A stretch of 64,000 nt of DNA from Saccharothrix syringae (GTDB lineage Bacteria > Actinomycetota > Actinomycetes > Mycobacteriales > Pseudonocardiaceae), in contig NZ_CP034550.1 of NCBI RefSeq assembly GCF_009498035.1, positions 2,418,001-2,482,000 of the forward strand, written 5' to 3'. The position numbers and the translations under genes were made by a program. Every line of letters starts with the position of its first letter. Position 1 is the first letter of the stretch. Under the pieces are notes generated by a model that saw nothing but the letters and a program-made list of their open reading frames with translations, had not been told where the DNA came from and searched no databases. Below, in pieces: positions 26,020-34,397 of the stretch.

Positions 26020-27297
26020 GCCACCGCCCGGTGAGCCACTGCCCGGGGAGGCATCCCCGTGGGGGGCGCTTCCCCGGGCGGTGAGCCACCACGCGGCCAG
26101 CACGGCGACCAGCAGGGAGCCGATGGCGGCGTGGACGGCGGTGCCGAAGGCGGCGTACTGGAGCAGGAAGCCGAACGCCACCGAGGACGCGAACCGGGCG
26201 AGGGCCTGGCCGGTCTGCACGACGGCCAGGCCCGACGCCCGCAGCGTCTCCGGCACCAGCGCGCTCACCCGCGCGGACAGCACGCCGTCGGTGGCGGCGT
26301 AGAACAGGCCGTGCAGCAGCAGCGCCGCGCCCGCGCCCCAGTAGCCGGTGCCGGGGGCCAGCAGCAGCAGCGCGTAGACGCCGAGCAGCAGCACGTGCCC
26401 GCCCAGGAACACCGGCCACCGGCCGACCCGGTCGGCCAGCCTGCCCGCGGGCGCGGCGGCCAGCAGGAACACCAGCGCGGTGCCCAGCGGGAACAGGGCG
26501 AGCAGGCTCAGCGGCGCGCCGGTGGCCTCCTGCACCAGGACGAACACGAACGCGTCGGACAGCGTCGCCAGGCCCAGCACCGCCGAGGCGACCGCCACCC
26601 GCCGGTACCCGGTCCCGCGCAGCAGCGCCAACCCGGCCCGCACCGACGGCTTCGGCCCCGACGGCGCGGGCGCGGGGTGCTCCCGCACGAACGCCGCCAG
26701 CACGATCAACCCCACCACCGCGAAGCAGCCGCTGACCACGAACACCGGCCCGGCGACCACGCCGATCCAGTACAGCAGCAGGAACGTCACCAGCGGCCCG
26801 AGCAGCGCGCCGACGGTGTCCATGGTGCGGTGCACGCCGAACGCCGCGCCCAGCCGCTCCGGCGGCGTGGCCAGCGAGATCAGCGCGTCGCGCGGCGCGG
26901 TGCGCAGGCCCTTGCCCGCGCGGTCGGCGGCCAGCGTCGCGCCGATCCCGAACGCCGACGCGCCGACCACCGGGAAGATGAGCTTCGTCACCGCCGACAG
27001 CCCGTAACCGGCCGCGGCGACCGCCTTGTGCCGCCTCGTGCGGTCGGACAGGTGCCCGCCGACGAGCCGCAGCACCGCGGTGGCGCCGGTGTAGAGCCCG
27101 TCGAGGAAACCGAACTGGGCGTAGCTCATGTTGAGCGAGAACAGCAGGTAGACGGGCATGAACGCGGTCACCATCTCGGCCGACACGTCGGTCAGCAGGC
27201 TCACCGCGCCCAGGGCGACCACGGTGCCCGGGACCTTGCCCCTGACCCGGTCGCGCGGTCGGGCGGACGCTACGTACATGCCCCGGATATCGGTCAC
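25981..27297 (-). CDS. MFS transporter
   Basis: 438 residues with twelve predicted membrane segments. The loop 2-3 motif GGHLSDRTRRHK and the central PPERLGAAFGVHRTMDT region match drug/sugar-type major facilitator transporters. A Gly/Ser-rich cytoplasmic tail ends the protein. GTG start at 27297; an ATG lies six codons later. The substrate is unknown. It might export a metabolite or be unrelated to the polysaccharide genes around it. Confidence 0.8.
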   Translation of the reverse strand: MTDIRGMYVASARPRDRVRGKVPGTVVALGAVSLLTDVSAEMVTAFMPVYLLFSLNMSYAQFGFLDGLYTGATAVLRLVGGHLSDRTRRHKAVAAAGYGLSAVTKLIFPVVGASAFGIGATLAADRAGKGLRTAPRDALISLATPPERLGAAFGVHRTMDTVGALLGPLVTFLLLYWIGVVAGPVFVVSGCFAVVGLIVLAAFVREHPAPAPSGPKPSVRAGLALLRGTGYRRVAVASAVLGLATLSDAFVFVLVQEATGAPLSLLALFPLGTALVFLLAAAPAGRLADRVGRWPVFLGGHVLLLGVYALLLLAPGTGYWGAGAALLLHGLFYAATDGVLSARVSALVPETLRASGLAVVQTGQALARFASSVAFGFLLQYAAFGTAVHAAIGSLLVAVLAAWWLTARGSAPHGDASPGSGSPGGGSQQAQDDAAVGG

Positions 27298-27364
27298 GGG
27301 CGGTGACCGTTACCGGTGTCGGGCTCGCGGTAACGGTGCCCGCGCCGCCGCCGATGACGCGGGT

Positions 27365-28147
27365 ATGCCGGACATCTCGCAGGCCCGCGTCCGCGTGGGT
27401 GCCGTCGACGTGTGGGCCGTCGCCGAGACCGGCGTGGCCGAGCACGTCGCCGGGGCGTGGCGGCGCGCCGAGGGCGGCGCGATCGTCACGGCCAACGTCG
27501 ACATCGTGCGCGCCGCCACCCGCGACCCCGCGCTCGCCGCGCTCATCGCCGGCTCGGAGGTCGTCGTGGCCGACGGCATGCCGGTGGTGTGGGCGGGCAG
27601 GCTCGCGGGCGTGCCCGTGCCCGAGCGGGTCACCGGTTCCTCGCTGGTGTTCACCCTCGCCGGCGCCGCCGCCCGCGAGGGCCGCTCGGTCTACCTGCTG
27701 GGCGGCAACCCGGGCGTGCCCGAGCGCGCCGCCGCGGTGCTCGCCGAGCGGTTCCCGGGGCTGCGCGTGGCGGGCACGGACTCGCCGCCGTTCGGCTTCG
27801 ACACCTACCCGGAGCTCACCGCCGAGGCCGTGGCCAAGGTGGTGGAGGCCAAGCCGGACCTGGTCATGGTCGGCCTGGGCTTCCCCAAGCAGGAGCGGCT
27901 GATCCGGCTGCTGCGCGCGGAGCTGCCGCGGACCTGGTTCCTGGGCTGCGGCGCGGGCATCCCGATGGCGGCGGGCGAGTTCCGCCGCGCCTCCGGCGTG
28001 GTGCAGAAGGTGGGCGCCGAGTGGCTGCACCGCCTCGCGCTCGAACCGCGCCGGCTGGCCAAGCGCTACCTGCGCGACGACCTGCCGTTCGCGTTCCGCC
28101 TGCTCGGGGGCGCGCTGCGCACCCGGTTCCGCCGTCCGGGGGAGTAG
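27365..28147 (+). CDS. WecG/TagA/CpsF family glycosyltransferase
   Basis: 260 residues. ANVDIVRAATRDPALAAL, VVADGMPVVW, VYLLGGNPGVPERAAAVL and LVMVGLGFPKQE are the hallmark blocks of GT26 enzymes, which transfer N-acetylmannosamine(-uronic acid) or glucose to lipid-linked GlcNAc. The ATG at 27365 is the first start before the conserved domain. Its stop lies two bases before the next gene, with which it forms an operon. It likely adds the second sugar of a lipid-linked unit. Confidence 0.92.
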   Translation: MPDISQARVRVGAVDVWAVAETGVAEHVAGAWRRAEGGAIVTANVDIVRAATRDPALAALIAGSEVVVADGMPVVWAGRLAGVPVPERVTGSSLVFTLAGAAAREGRSVYLLGGNPGVPERAAAVLAERFPGLRVAGTDSPPFGFDTYPELTAEAVAKVVEAKPDLVMVGLGFPKQERLIRLLRAELPRTWFLGCGAGIPMAAGEFRRASGVVQKVGAEWLHRLALEPRRLAKRYLRDDLPFAFRLLGGALRTRFRRPGE

Positions 28148-28149
28148 AA

Positions 28150-30195
28150 GTGCCGCTTGCCGTGGTCGTGGTGACCTACCACAGCGCCGACATCGTCGAG
28201 GACTGCCTCAGATCGGTCGCCGCCGCGCTGGAGTCCATCCCGGACGGTCGCGTCGTGGTGGTGGACAACGCCTCCGCGGACAACACCCTGGAGGTCGTCG
28301 CCCGGGTCGCGCCCGACGCGCGGGTCGTGGCCCGCGCCTCCAACGACGGGTTCGCCGCGGGCGTCAACGCGGGCTTCGCCGCCGCGCCCGACTGCGACGT
28401 CCTGGTGCTCAACCCCGACGTCCGGCTGGCACCGGACGCCATCGCGCTGCTGCGGGCCGCCCTGGCGATGCCGGGCACGGGCATCGCGGTGCCGCGCCTG
28501 GTCGGTGCCGACGGCGCGCCCCAGCCGTCGTTGCGGCGGGCGCCGAACCCGCTGCGCGCCCTGGGCGAGGCCGTGCTGGGCGGCACCCGCGCCGGCCGCC
28601 GCGAGGCGCTCGGCGAACTGGTCGTCGACCCCCTGCGCTACGACACGGCGGGCACCGTGGACTGGGCGACCGGCGCGGCGTGGCTGATCTCCCGCGAGGC
28701 CCGCGAGGCGACCGGCGTGCTGGAGGAGCGGTACTTCCTTTACTCGGAGGAGACCGAGTACATGCTGCGCGCCGGCGACCGCGGGTACGCCGTGCGCTAC
28801 GAGCCGCGGGCGCGCGCCGTGCACTTCGGCGGTGAGCAGTCCACGTCACCGGTGCTGTGGTCGATGGCCACCACGAACCGGGTGCGCATGGTCCGCGAGC
28901 GCCACGGCCGCCCGCGCGCGTTCGCCATGTGGCTGGTGGTGCTGCTCAACGAGCTGCTGCGCGCGCCGCGGCACGCCAAGCACCGCACGGCCGCCCGGGA
29001 CCTGCTGGCCTGGCGCCGCTGGCCCGCGCGCCCCGGCGCCGGCGCCGAACCGGGCTGGATCTGCTTCTCCGCGCAGGACTGGTGGTACCACAACCGGGCG
29101 CACTCGGACTTCCAGCTGATGCGGTCGATGGCCCGGCACCGCCGGGTGCTGGTGGTCAACAGCATCGGCATGCGGATGCCGACCCGCGGCAACAGCACCC
29201 ACGTGTCCCGGCGCATCCTGCGCAAGCTGCGCAGCGTGGCCAAGTTCGTGCGCCGGCCGCTGCCCGAGTTCTACGTGATGTCCCCGCTGCCGCTGCCATT
29301 CTACGGCTCGCCGCTGCTGCGCCGGGTCAACGCGGTCCTGGTGCGCGCCCAGGTGCGCCTGGTCGCCACCGCGCTGCGCATGCGCACCCCGGTCGTCATG
29401 GTCACCATCCCGACCGCGTGGGACGTGGTCGCCCCGATGCGCAGGCACCGCCTGGTGTTCAACCGCTCGGACCGGCACTCGGACTTCCCCGAGGCCGACC
29501 GCGCCGCCATCGAGGCCCTGGAGCACGAGCTGCTGACCCACGCCGACCACGTGGTCTACGTGTCCAACGCCCTGATGGAGGAGGAGCGGCCGCGCACCGG
29601 CGCCCGCGCCCACTTCCTCGACCACGGCGTGGACGTCGACCACTTCACCGCCCGGCCCGCGCACGAGTGGCCCGACGACATCCGGTCGGTCCCCGGCCCG
29701 CGCGTCGGCTTCTTCGGCGCCCTGGACGACTTCGTGGTCGACTTCGACCTGCTCGAACGCCTCGCCGCCGAGCTGCCCGAGGTCTCCCTGGTGCTGATCG
29801 GCGACGCCACCCACCCGATGGAGCGCTTCGACAAGCACCCCAACGTCCACTGGCTGGGCTTCCGCCCCTACAGCCTGATCCCGGCCTACGGCTCGGCCTT
29901 CGACGTGGCGATCATGCCGTGGCAGGACAACAGCTGGATCAAGCACTCCAACCCGATCAAGCTCAAGGAGTACCTGGCCCTGGGCCTGCCGGTGGTCAGC
30001 ACCGACTTCGCCGAACTGGCCGCCTACACCGACCGCGTCCGCGCGGCCACCACCCACGCCGCCTTCGTCGACGCCGTCCGCCTCACCCTCGCCCAGGGCG
30101 CCCCGCTCCCACCCGCCGCCCTCCGGGCCTCGGTCCAGCCCCACTCGTGGCACTCCAAGGCCACCACCCTCCTGCGCCTGACCACCACCCCCTGA
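28150..30195 (+). CDS. Two-domain glycosyltransferase (GT2 fused to a GT-B enzyme)
   Basis: 681 residues. The first ~290 are a GT2 domain (VVVVTYHSADIVEDCL, VVVDNASADNT, DVLVLNPDVRL, EETEYMLRAGDRGY). A linker leads to a second enzyme beginning around GWICFSAQDWWYHNRAHSDF, with HADHVVYVSNAL, FLDHGVDVDHF, GFFGALDDFVVDF and KLKEYLALGLPVVSTDF, a GT-B fold. One chain could therefore add two successive sugars. The GTG at 28150 has GGGGGAG upstream. Its stop is the first triplet of a 22-bp repeat array. Confidence 0.88.
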   Translation: MPLAVVVVTYHSADIVEDCLRSVAAALESIPDGRVVVVDNASADNTLEVVARVAPDARVVARASNDGFAAGVNAGFAAAPDCDVLVLNPDVRLAPDAIALLRAALAMPGTGIAVPRLVGADGAPQPSLRRAPNPLRALGEAVLGGTRAGRREALGELVVDPLRYDTAGTVDWATGAAWLISREAREATGVLEERYFLYSEETEYMLRAGDRGYAVRYEPRARAVHFGGEQSTSPVLWSMATTNRVRMVRERHGRPRAFAMWLVVLLNELLRAPRHAKHRTAARDLLAWRRWPARPGAGAEPGWICFSAQDWWYHNRAHSDFQLMRSMARHRRVLVVNSIGMRMPTRGNSTHVSRRILRKLRSVAKFVRRPLPEFYVMSPLPLPFYGSPLLRRVNAVLVRAQVRLVATALRMRTPVVMVTIPTAWDVVAPMRRHRLVFNRSDRHSDFPEADRAAIEALEHELLTHADHVVYVSNALMEEERPRTGARAHFLDHGVDVDHFTARPAHEWPDDIRSVPGPRVGFFGALDDFVVDFDLLERLAAELPEVSLVLIGDATHPMERFDKHPNVHWLGFRPYSLIPAYGSAFDVAIMPWQDNSWIKHSNPIKLKEYLALGLPVVSTDFAELAAYTDRVRAATTHAAFVDAVRLTLAQGAPLPPAALRASVQPHSWHSKATTLLRLTTTP

Positions 30196-30335
30196 CCCCG
30201 CGCGTGTCATGCGCTCAACCCGCGCGTGTCATGCGCTCAACACCCGCGAGTCGAACGTTCAGCACCCTCGTGTCGAACGTCCGGCACCCCCGAGTTCCAC
30301 GTTCGGGCACCCCCGACCACGTCGTGAGGCACCCT
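30196..30335. repeat. 22-bp repeat array of a second sequence type
   Basis: Units start at 30201, 30223, 30245, 30267, 30289 and about 30311, exactly 22 bp apart. The first two read CGCGTGTCATGCGCTCAAC; later ones read CGCGAGTCGAACGTTCAGCAC and variants. The junction with the gene is TGACCCCGCGCGTGTC, as at 17235 and 18677. No reading frame is present. Confidence 0.85.
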
Positions 30336-30422
30336 CGGAAGCGCATCCCGCCCCGAGGTTGCGCCGCTGTGGTCTGCGCCCCGTATTCGGCGACCCCGGA
30401 CGAGCGGGGTGGCGGGCACATC

Positions 30423-30428
30423 TAGTGT
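30423..30428 (+). promoter_or_regulatory. -10-like hexamer TAGTGT for leaderless kinase mRNA
   Basis: TAGTGT ends seven bases before the GTG at 30436, with no Shine-Dalgarno in between. The downstream SLATT gene has the same layout (TAGAGT, 31976-31981, seven bases before the GTG at 31989). Confidence 0.45.
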
Positions 30429-30435
30429 GGGTGTC

Positions 30436-31971
30436 GTGCAGCCACTGCCCCCGAACGCCCCGTCGCGGATCGGCGACTACACGCTGCTCGCCGCACTCGG
30501 TCGCGGCGCGATGGGGTCGGTCTACCTGGCCCGCTCGCGCGGCGGCCGGCCGATCGCGATCAAGGTCGCGCGCCCCGAGCTGGCCGACGACCCGCAGTTC
30601 CGCGAGCGCTTCCGCCGCGAGGTCGAGATGGCCCGCTCCGTCGGCGGGTTCTGGACCGCGACCGTGGTCGACGCCGACCCCGACGCCGAGCGCCCCTGGA
30701 TGGCCACCGAGTACATCGCGGGCCTGAGCCTGCACCAGGCCGTCCAGGACCACGGCCCGCTGCCGGAGCGCGCCGTGCGCCGCCTGGCGGCCGGCCTGGC
30801 CGAGGCGCTGGTCGCGATCCACGCCGCGGGCCTGGTGCACCGCGACCTCAAGCCGTCCAACGTCCTGCTGGCCGACGACGGCCCGCGCGTGATCGACTTC
30901 GGCATCGCCCGCGCCCTGGAGCACTCCGCGCTCACCGAGGCGGGCATCGTGTTCGGCACCCCCGGCTACCTGTCGCCGGAGCAGGTCGTCGGCCAGGCCA
31001 TCACGTCCCAGAGCGACGTGTTCGCCCTCGGCTCGATCCTGGTGTTCGCGGCCACCGGCAGCGGCCCGTTCGGCGAGGGCGCCACCTCCGCCCTGGTCTA
31101 CCGGGTGGTGCACCAGGACCCGGACCTCACGCGCGTGCCGCCGTCGCTGGTGCCGCTGATCGTGCCGTGCCTGGTCCGCGAGCCGGCGAACCGGCCGACG
31201 CCCGCCCGGCTGCTGGAGCTGATCGGCCCGCCGTCGGCGGAGCCGTCCTGGCTGCCGGCGAGCGTGCGCACCGTGGTGGAGCAGCGCCACACCGAGCTGG
31301 GCAACCTGCCGAACAAGCCGCCGACCCGGGTCATGGTCGACGAGCCGCCGGCGAAGCCGCCGACGGTGGTCAACCCCCACCCGACCGGCATCGCCCCCGT
31401 GCCGCCCAAGTCGCCGACCCGGGTCGCGCCGGTGGCCGAACCCGACCCCAAGGACGTCAAGCGCACCGGCGCCCGCTTCCGCACCTCGCGCGCGGTCGGC
31501 CTGGGCTGGGCCGGCGCGAACCTGGCCGCGGCCACCGTCACGGGCTGGTTGGCCAACGAGCAGAACGGGGCCGTCGCCCCGGTGCGGCTGGCCGCGTTCA
31601 TCGCGTTCGTGGTGTTCATGGTCGCCGCGATCCGCCTGCTGATCGGCGTGATGGCCACGCCGCTGACCCTGGACGTCGGCCCGGAGGGCATCACCCTGTC
31701 CGACGGCCAGCAGACCCGCCGGCTGCCCTGGTACGCCGTCGCGCGGGTCAAGGTGGAGGCCCACCACGCCCGCCCGTGGCTGGTGGTGTGGCTGGTCAGC
31801 GGCGCGCGGCCGCCGGAGACGCTGGGCCGCGGCACCTTCACCACCCACAAGGGCGGCCTGCGCGTCTACCCGGTCTCGCACGAGCGCTACCGCAAGCGCC
31901 GCGAGCGGGACATGGCCGAGCTGCGCTCCGCCCTGTCCTGGTACGGATCCGGCGCCTACGACCCGATGTAG
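30436..31971 (+). CDS. Membrane-associated Ser/Thr protein kinase
   Basis: 511 residues. The Hanks-type kinase domain covers ~10-265: P-loop LGRGAMGSVY, the ATP lysine in IAIKVARPEL, HRDLKPSN, DFG in VIDFGIARA and the activation segment GTPGYLSPEQ, all intact. A Pro/Thr-rich linker follows with PTRV, PTVV and PTRV motifs, possible autophosphorylation sites. Two membrane segments come next, then a C-terminal PH-like beta domain (LDVGPEGITLSDGQQTRRLPW). The usual extracellular PASTA sensor is absent. GTG 30427 is an alternative start. It lies 17 bp before a SLATT-domain gene. Confidence 0.88.
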   Translation: MQPLPPNAPSRIGDYTLLAALGRGAMGSVYLARSRGGRPIAIKVARPELADDPQFRERFRREVEMARSVGGFWTATVVDADPDAERPWMATEYIAGLSLHQAVQDHGPLPERAVRRLAAGLAEALVAIHAAGLVHRDLKPSNVLLADDGPRVIDFGIARALEHSALTEAGIVFGTPGYLSPEQVVGQAITSQSDVFALGSILVFAATGSGPFGEGATSALVYRVVHQDPDLTRVPPSLVPLIVPCLVREPANRPTPARLLELIGPPSAEPSWLPASVRTVVEQRHTELGNLPNKPPTRVMVDEPPAKPPTVVNPHPTGIAPVPPKSPTRVAPVAEPDPKDVKRTGARFRTSRAVGLGWAGANLAAATVTGWLANEQNGAVAPVRLAAFIAFVVFMVAAIRLLIGVMATPLTLDVGPEGITLSDGQQTRRLPWYAVARVKVEAHHARPWLVVWLVSGARPPETLGRGTFTTHKGGLRVYPVSHERYRKRRERDMAELRSALSWYGSGAYDPM

Positions 31972-31988
31972 CGCCTAGAGTGCCGGGC

Positions 31989-32462
31989 GTGGACGATCGA
32001 GCACCCGCGCCGAAGGCCGGCCTGACCCCGCACGAGCTGGCGCTGGACCTGCTGGCGCGCATCGACCGCGCCCGCGACTACGGCCGGTCCCGCAAGACCA
32101 CCTTCCGGCGCCGCTCGACCGCGCTCAAGGTCGGCCTGCTGGCCCTGTCCGCGACCGCCACGATCATCCTGGGCTGGCAGGACCTGGACTTCTGGACCGG
32201 CCTGGCGTTCTCCCTGGTGGCCCTGACGACGGTGTTCGCCGCGCTGGAGCCGTTCTTCGCGTGGCGGTCGCTGTGGGTGCTCATGGAGGAGTCCCAGTAC
32301 CGCTTCCACCGCCTCTACGACGAGCTGGCCCACTACCTGGCGGCCACGCCCACCGGCGAGGTGGACGCGGCGCGCGTGGAGGCGATGTTCCGCGAGTACC
32401 AGGAGACGTGGGCGGCGGTGAGCACCCGCTGGCTGGAGTTCCGCCGGATCAGCGACCGCTGA
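31989..32462 (+). CDS. SLATT/DUF4231-type two-membrane-segment protein
   Basis: 157 residues. An N-terminal helix with an Arg-rich segment (RDYGRSRKTTFRRRS) precedes two adjacent membrane helices (ALKVGLLALSATATIIL; GLAFSLVALTTVFAALEPFF). A C-terminal helical region ending FREYQETWAAVSTRW follows. This is the SLATT pattern, a family predicted to act as membrane effectors next to nucleotide-sensing or signalling proteins. Here the partner may be the preceding kinase. It has its own -10-like TAGAGT and a leaderless GTG. Its 3' end overlaps the convergent hydratase gene by 14 bp. Confidence 0.7.
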   Translation: MDDRAPAPKAGLTPHELALDLLARIDRARDYGRSRKTTFRRRSTALKVGLLALSATATIILGWQDLDFWTGLAFSLVALTTVFAALEPFFAWRSLWVLMEESQYRFHRLYDELAHYLAATPTGEVDAARVEAMFREYQETWAAVSTRWLEFRRISDR

Positions 32463-33234
32463 ACGTTGCCTTCCCCGGCCCGTCGGCCAGGAACGACCGC
32501 ACCGCGCCGCGCAGGTCCTCGCTGTCGAACAGCTCGGCGGCGATGGCCGTGACGTGCTCGTTGGCCTCGGCCACCCCGCCGCTCTCGAAGTGCGCCAGCA
32601 CCCGCTTGGTGGCCGCGTGCGCCAGCGTCGGCCCCTTGGCCAGGGCGTGGGTGAACTCCAGCGCGGCGTCGTCGAAGCCGTCGTGCGGCAGCACGCGGTT
32701 GACCACGCCCCACCGCTCCAGCACCTCGGCGTCGTAGCGGTCGCCGGTCATCACGAACTCCTTGGCCCGGCCCACGCCCGCCCGCGCGGCCAGCCGCTGC
32801 GTGCCGCCCATGGTCGGGGTGAGCCCGACGACCTTCTCCACCAGCCCGAACTCCGCCCGGCTGGAGGCCAGCAGCACGTCGCACGCGACCGCGACCTCGA
32901 ACGCCCAGGTCAGGCACAGCCCGTGGGCGGCGAACACGGTCGGGAACGGCAGCGCGGCCACCCGGTCGGGCAGCTCCAGCATCCGGTCGAACAGGGCCTT
33001 GGCCCGGGCCACGGTTTTCTGCGCGGCGAACAGCCGCACGTCGACGCCGCCGCTGACGACCTTGCCCTCCGCCCGGACGAGCAGCGCCCGGGCCGGTCGC
33101 TCCTCCAGGTCGTCCAGCGCGGCCTCCAGGAGGTCGTGCAGCTCGGCGGTGTAGAGGTTGAGCGGGGGAGCGTCGACGGTGAGCACGGCGAGGCCGACCG
33201 CGTCCCGCTCCAGGCGGACCTGTTGCGCTGCCAC
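32449..33234 (-). CDS. Enoyl-CoA hydratase/isomerase family protein
   Basis: 261 residues of the crotonase fold. The first oxyanion-hole segment is VVSGGVDVRLFA, where SAG is usual. The second is AAHGLCLTWAFEVAVACD; the usual GGG before the helix is LCL, and the following FGLVEKVVGLTPTMGGTQ segment is intact. The changed oxyanion loop means catalysis may differ from classical hydration. TAAAGT lies eight bases before the GTG, suggesting a leaderless mRNA. No pathway genes adjoin. Confidence 0.8.
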   Translation of the reverse strand: MAAQQVRLERDAVGLAVLTVDAPPLNLYTAELHDLLEAALDDLEERPARALLVRAEGKVVSGGVDVRLFAAQKTVARAKALFDRMLELPDRVAALPFPTVFAAHGLCLTWAFEVAVACDVLLASSRAEFGLVEKVVGLTPTMGGTQRLAARAGVGRAKEFVMTGDRYDAEVLERWGVVNRVLPHDGFDDAALEFTHALAKGPTLAHAATKRVLAHFESGGVAEANEHVTAIAAELFDSEDLRGAVRSFLADGPGKATFSGR

Positions 33235-33843
33235 GGGCGAGGACTTTACACGCGTCCGGAATGCCGAAAACCACGTGTCCGAATGGCCCAGCCGGGATGA
33301 GAATCTGCCAATGGTTTCCTGGACCGTTCAGCCCGGCGCGGTTGACATCCCGCCCGCCGCGGTCCCGCTCGGCCAAGATCGCCGTTGCCGCGGTCACGTT
33401 CGGTGATGCGGACGTGTCGATCTCCGGTGATCCCACCGGTCGGGTTCTCCGCCGTTGTGCGGTGGGTACCCCGTTCCGCCGCGCGCACCCCGCCGCGGCC
33501 GGCCCGGGCGCCCGCGGGCTGGGGCCGCCGCGGGAGGTAGGGGTGGGGGAGGGGTGCGCCGCTCGCGGCGGAACGTGAGGCCGCGTCGCCCGCGCCCCGA
33601 AGCGTTCGCCTGGACACCGGGTCTGACCTGGTAGAAGCTCGTGTCCTGGACGCACGGCGCGGCCGCCGCGAGGCCGACCGGTTCAGTCGCGACCCCTATG
33701 CGGAGCATCGCCTCGAAAAGGTCCTATAGGGGTCATTGGGTCTGCATATCACCCATGTGACCTGTCTCACTTGACACTCAATAATCGTCACATGTTGAGT
33801 GTGTGGCGAAAGTCGGCCGCGGAATGAAATGGGGATCAGTCCA
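33235..33843. other. 609-bp gene-free region with AT-richer promoter segment
   Basis: No credible gene. The right end (33715-33830) is notably AT-rich for this genome and holds TTGACA at 33773. It also has a 7-bp inverted pair CACTCAA...TTGAGTG (about 33776-33801), a plausible promoter and operator for the YciI-LuxR gene. I see nothing else that I can name. Confidence 0.5.
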
Positions 33844-34377
33844 GTGGCTTTCGCCGTTGAGTTGACATTTCGTGATGCGCGCCAGGTGCGGAGATCCATT
33901 CATCTCGCACACCGGGAATACTGGCGTCCGCTCGCCGAGCAGGGCGTGCTCGTCGGGACCGGCCCGTGGGCCGATGGTTCCGGAGTGCTGCTGATCGTGC
34001 AGGTGCCCGACGACGCCGCCGCCCGGGACCTGGTGCGCGGCGATCCGTACGTGCGCTCGCAGTCGATCGCGGAGGTGCGCATCCGCCAGTGGCACGTGCT
34101 GCTGGGGCTGCCCGAGGGAGAGCGCGTGCCCAGCATGGTGCGGCCGCGCGACGGGCAGAGCGCCGACGCGCGCTCGCGCGAGCCGCTGACGCCGCACGAG
34201 CACCGCATCGCGCTGATGATGCTGGAGGGCATGACGAACCGGCAGATCGCCGAGCACTTCTCGGTGTCGACCCGGGCCGTCGAGCTCCACATCACCCGCA
34301 TCTACCGCAAGCTCGACATCGGCAGGCGCGCCCAGTTGGCGGCCGCCATGCCGTGGGGGCAGCGGTCCTACCTGTAG
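33844..34377 (+). CDS. YciI-like domain fused to LuxR-type DNA-binding domain
   Basis: 177 residues. The first ~88 form a YciI-like ferredoxin fold (AFAVELTFRDARQVRRSIHL, REYWRPLAEQGVLVGTGPWADGSG), a family with a conserved His of uncertain function. The C-terminal ~65 are a GerE/LuxR helix-turn-helix (LTPHEHRIALMMLEGMTNRQIAEHF, then HITRIYRKLDIGRRAQL). The pairing suggests a one-component regulator sensing a small molecule. GTG 33844 is preferred: GGGGA lies eight bases upstream and the YciI fold starts there. ATG 33829 is the alternative. It is convergent with the LAL regulator. Confidence 0.8.
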   Translation: MAFAVELTFRDARQVRRSIHLAHREYWRPLAEQGVLVGTGPWADGSGVLLIVQVPDDAAARDLVRGDPYVRSQSIAEVRIRQWHVLLGLPEGERVPSMVRPRDGQSADARSREPLTPHEHRIALMMLEGMTNRQIAEHFSVSTRAVELHITRIYRKLDIGRRAQLAAAMPWGQRSYL

Positions 34378-34397
34378 CGCCGGGGGCGTCGCGGGCA

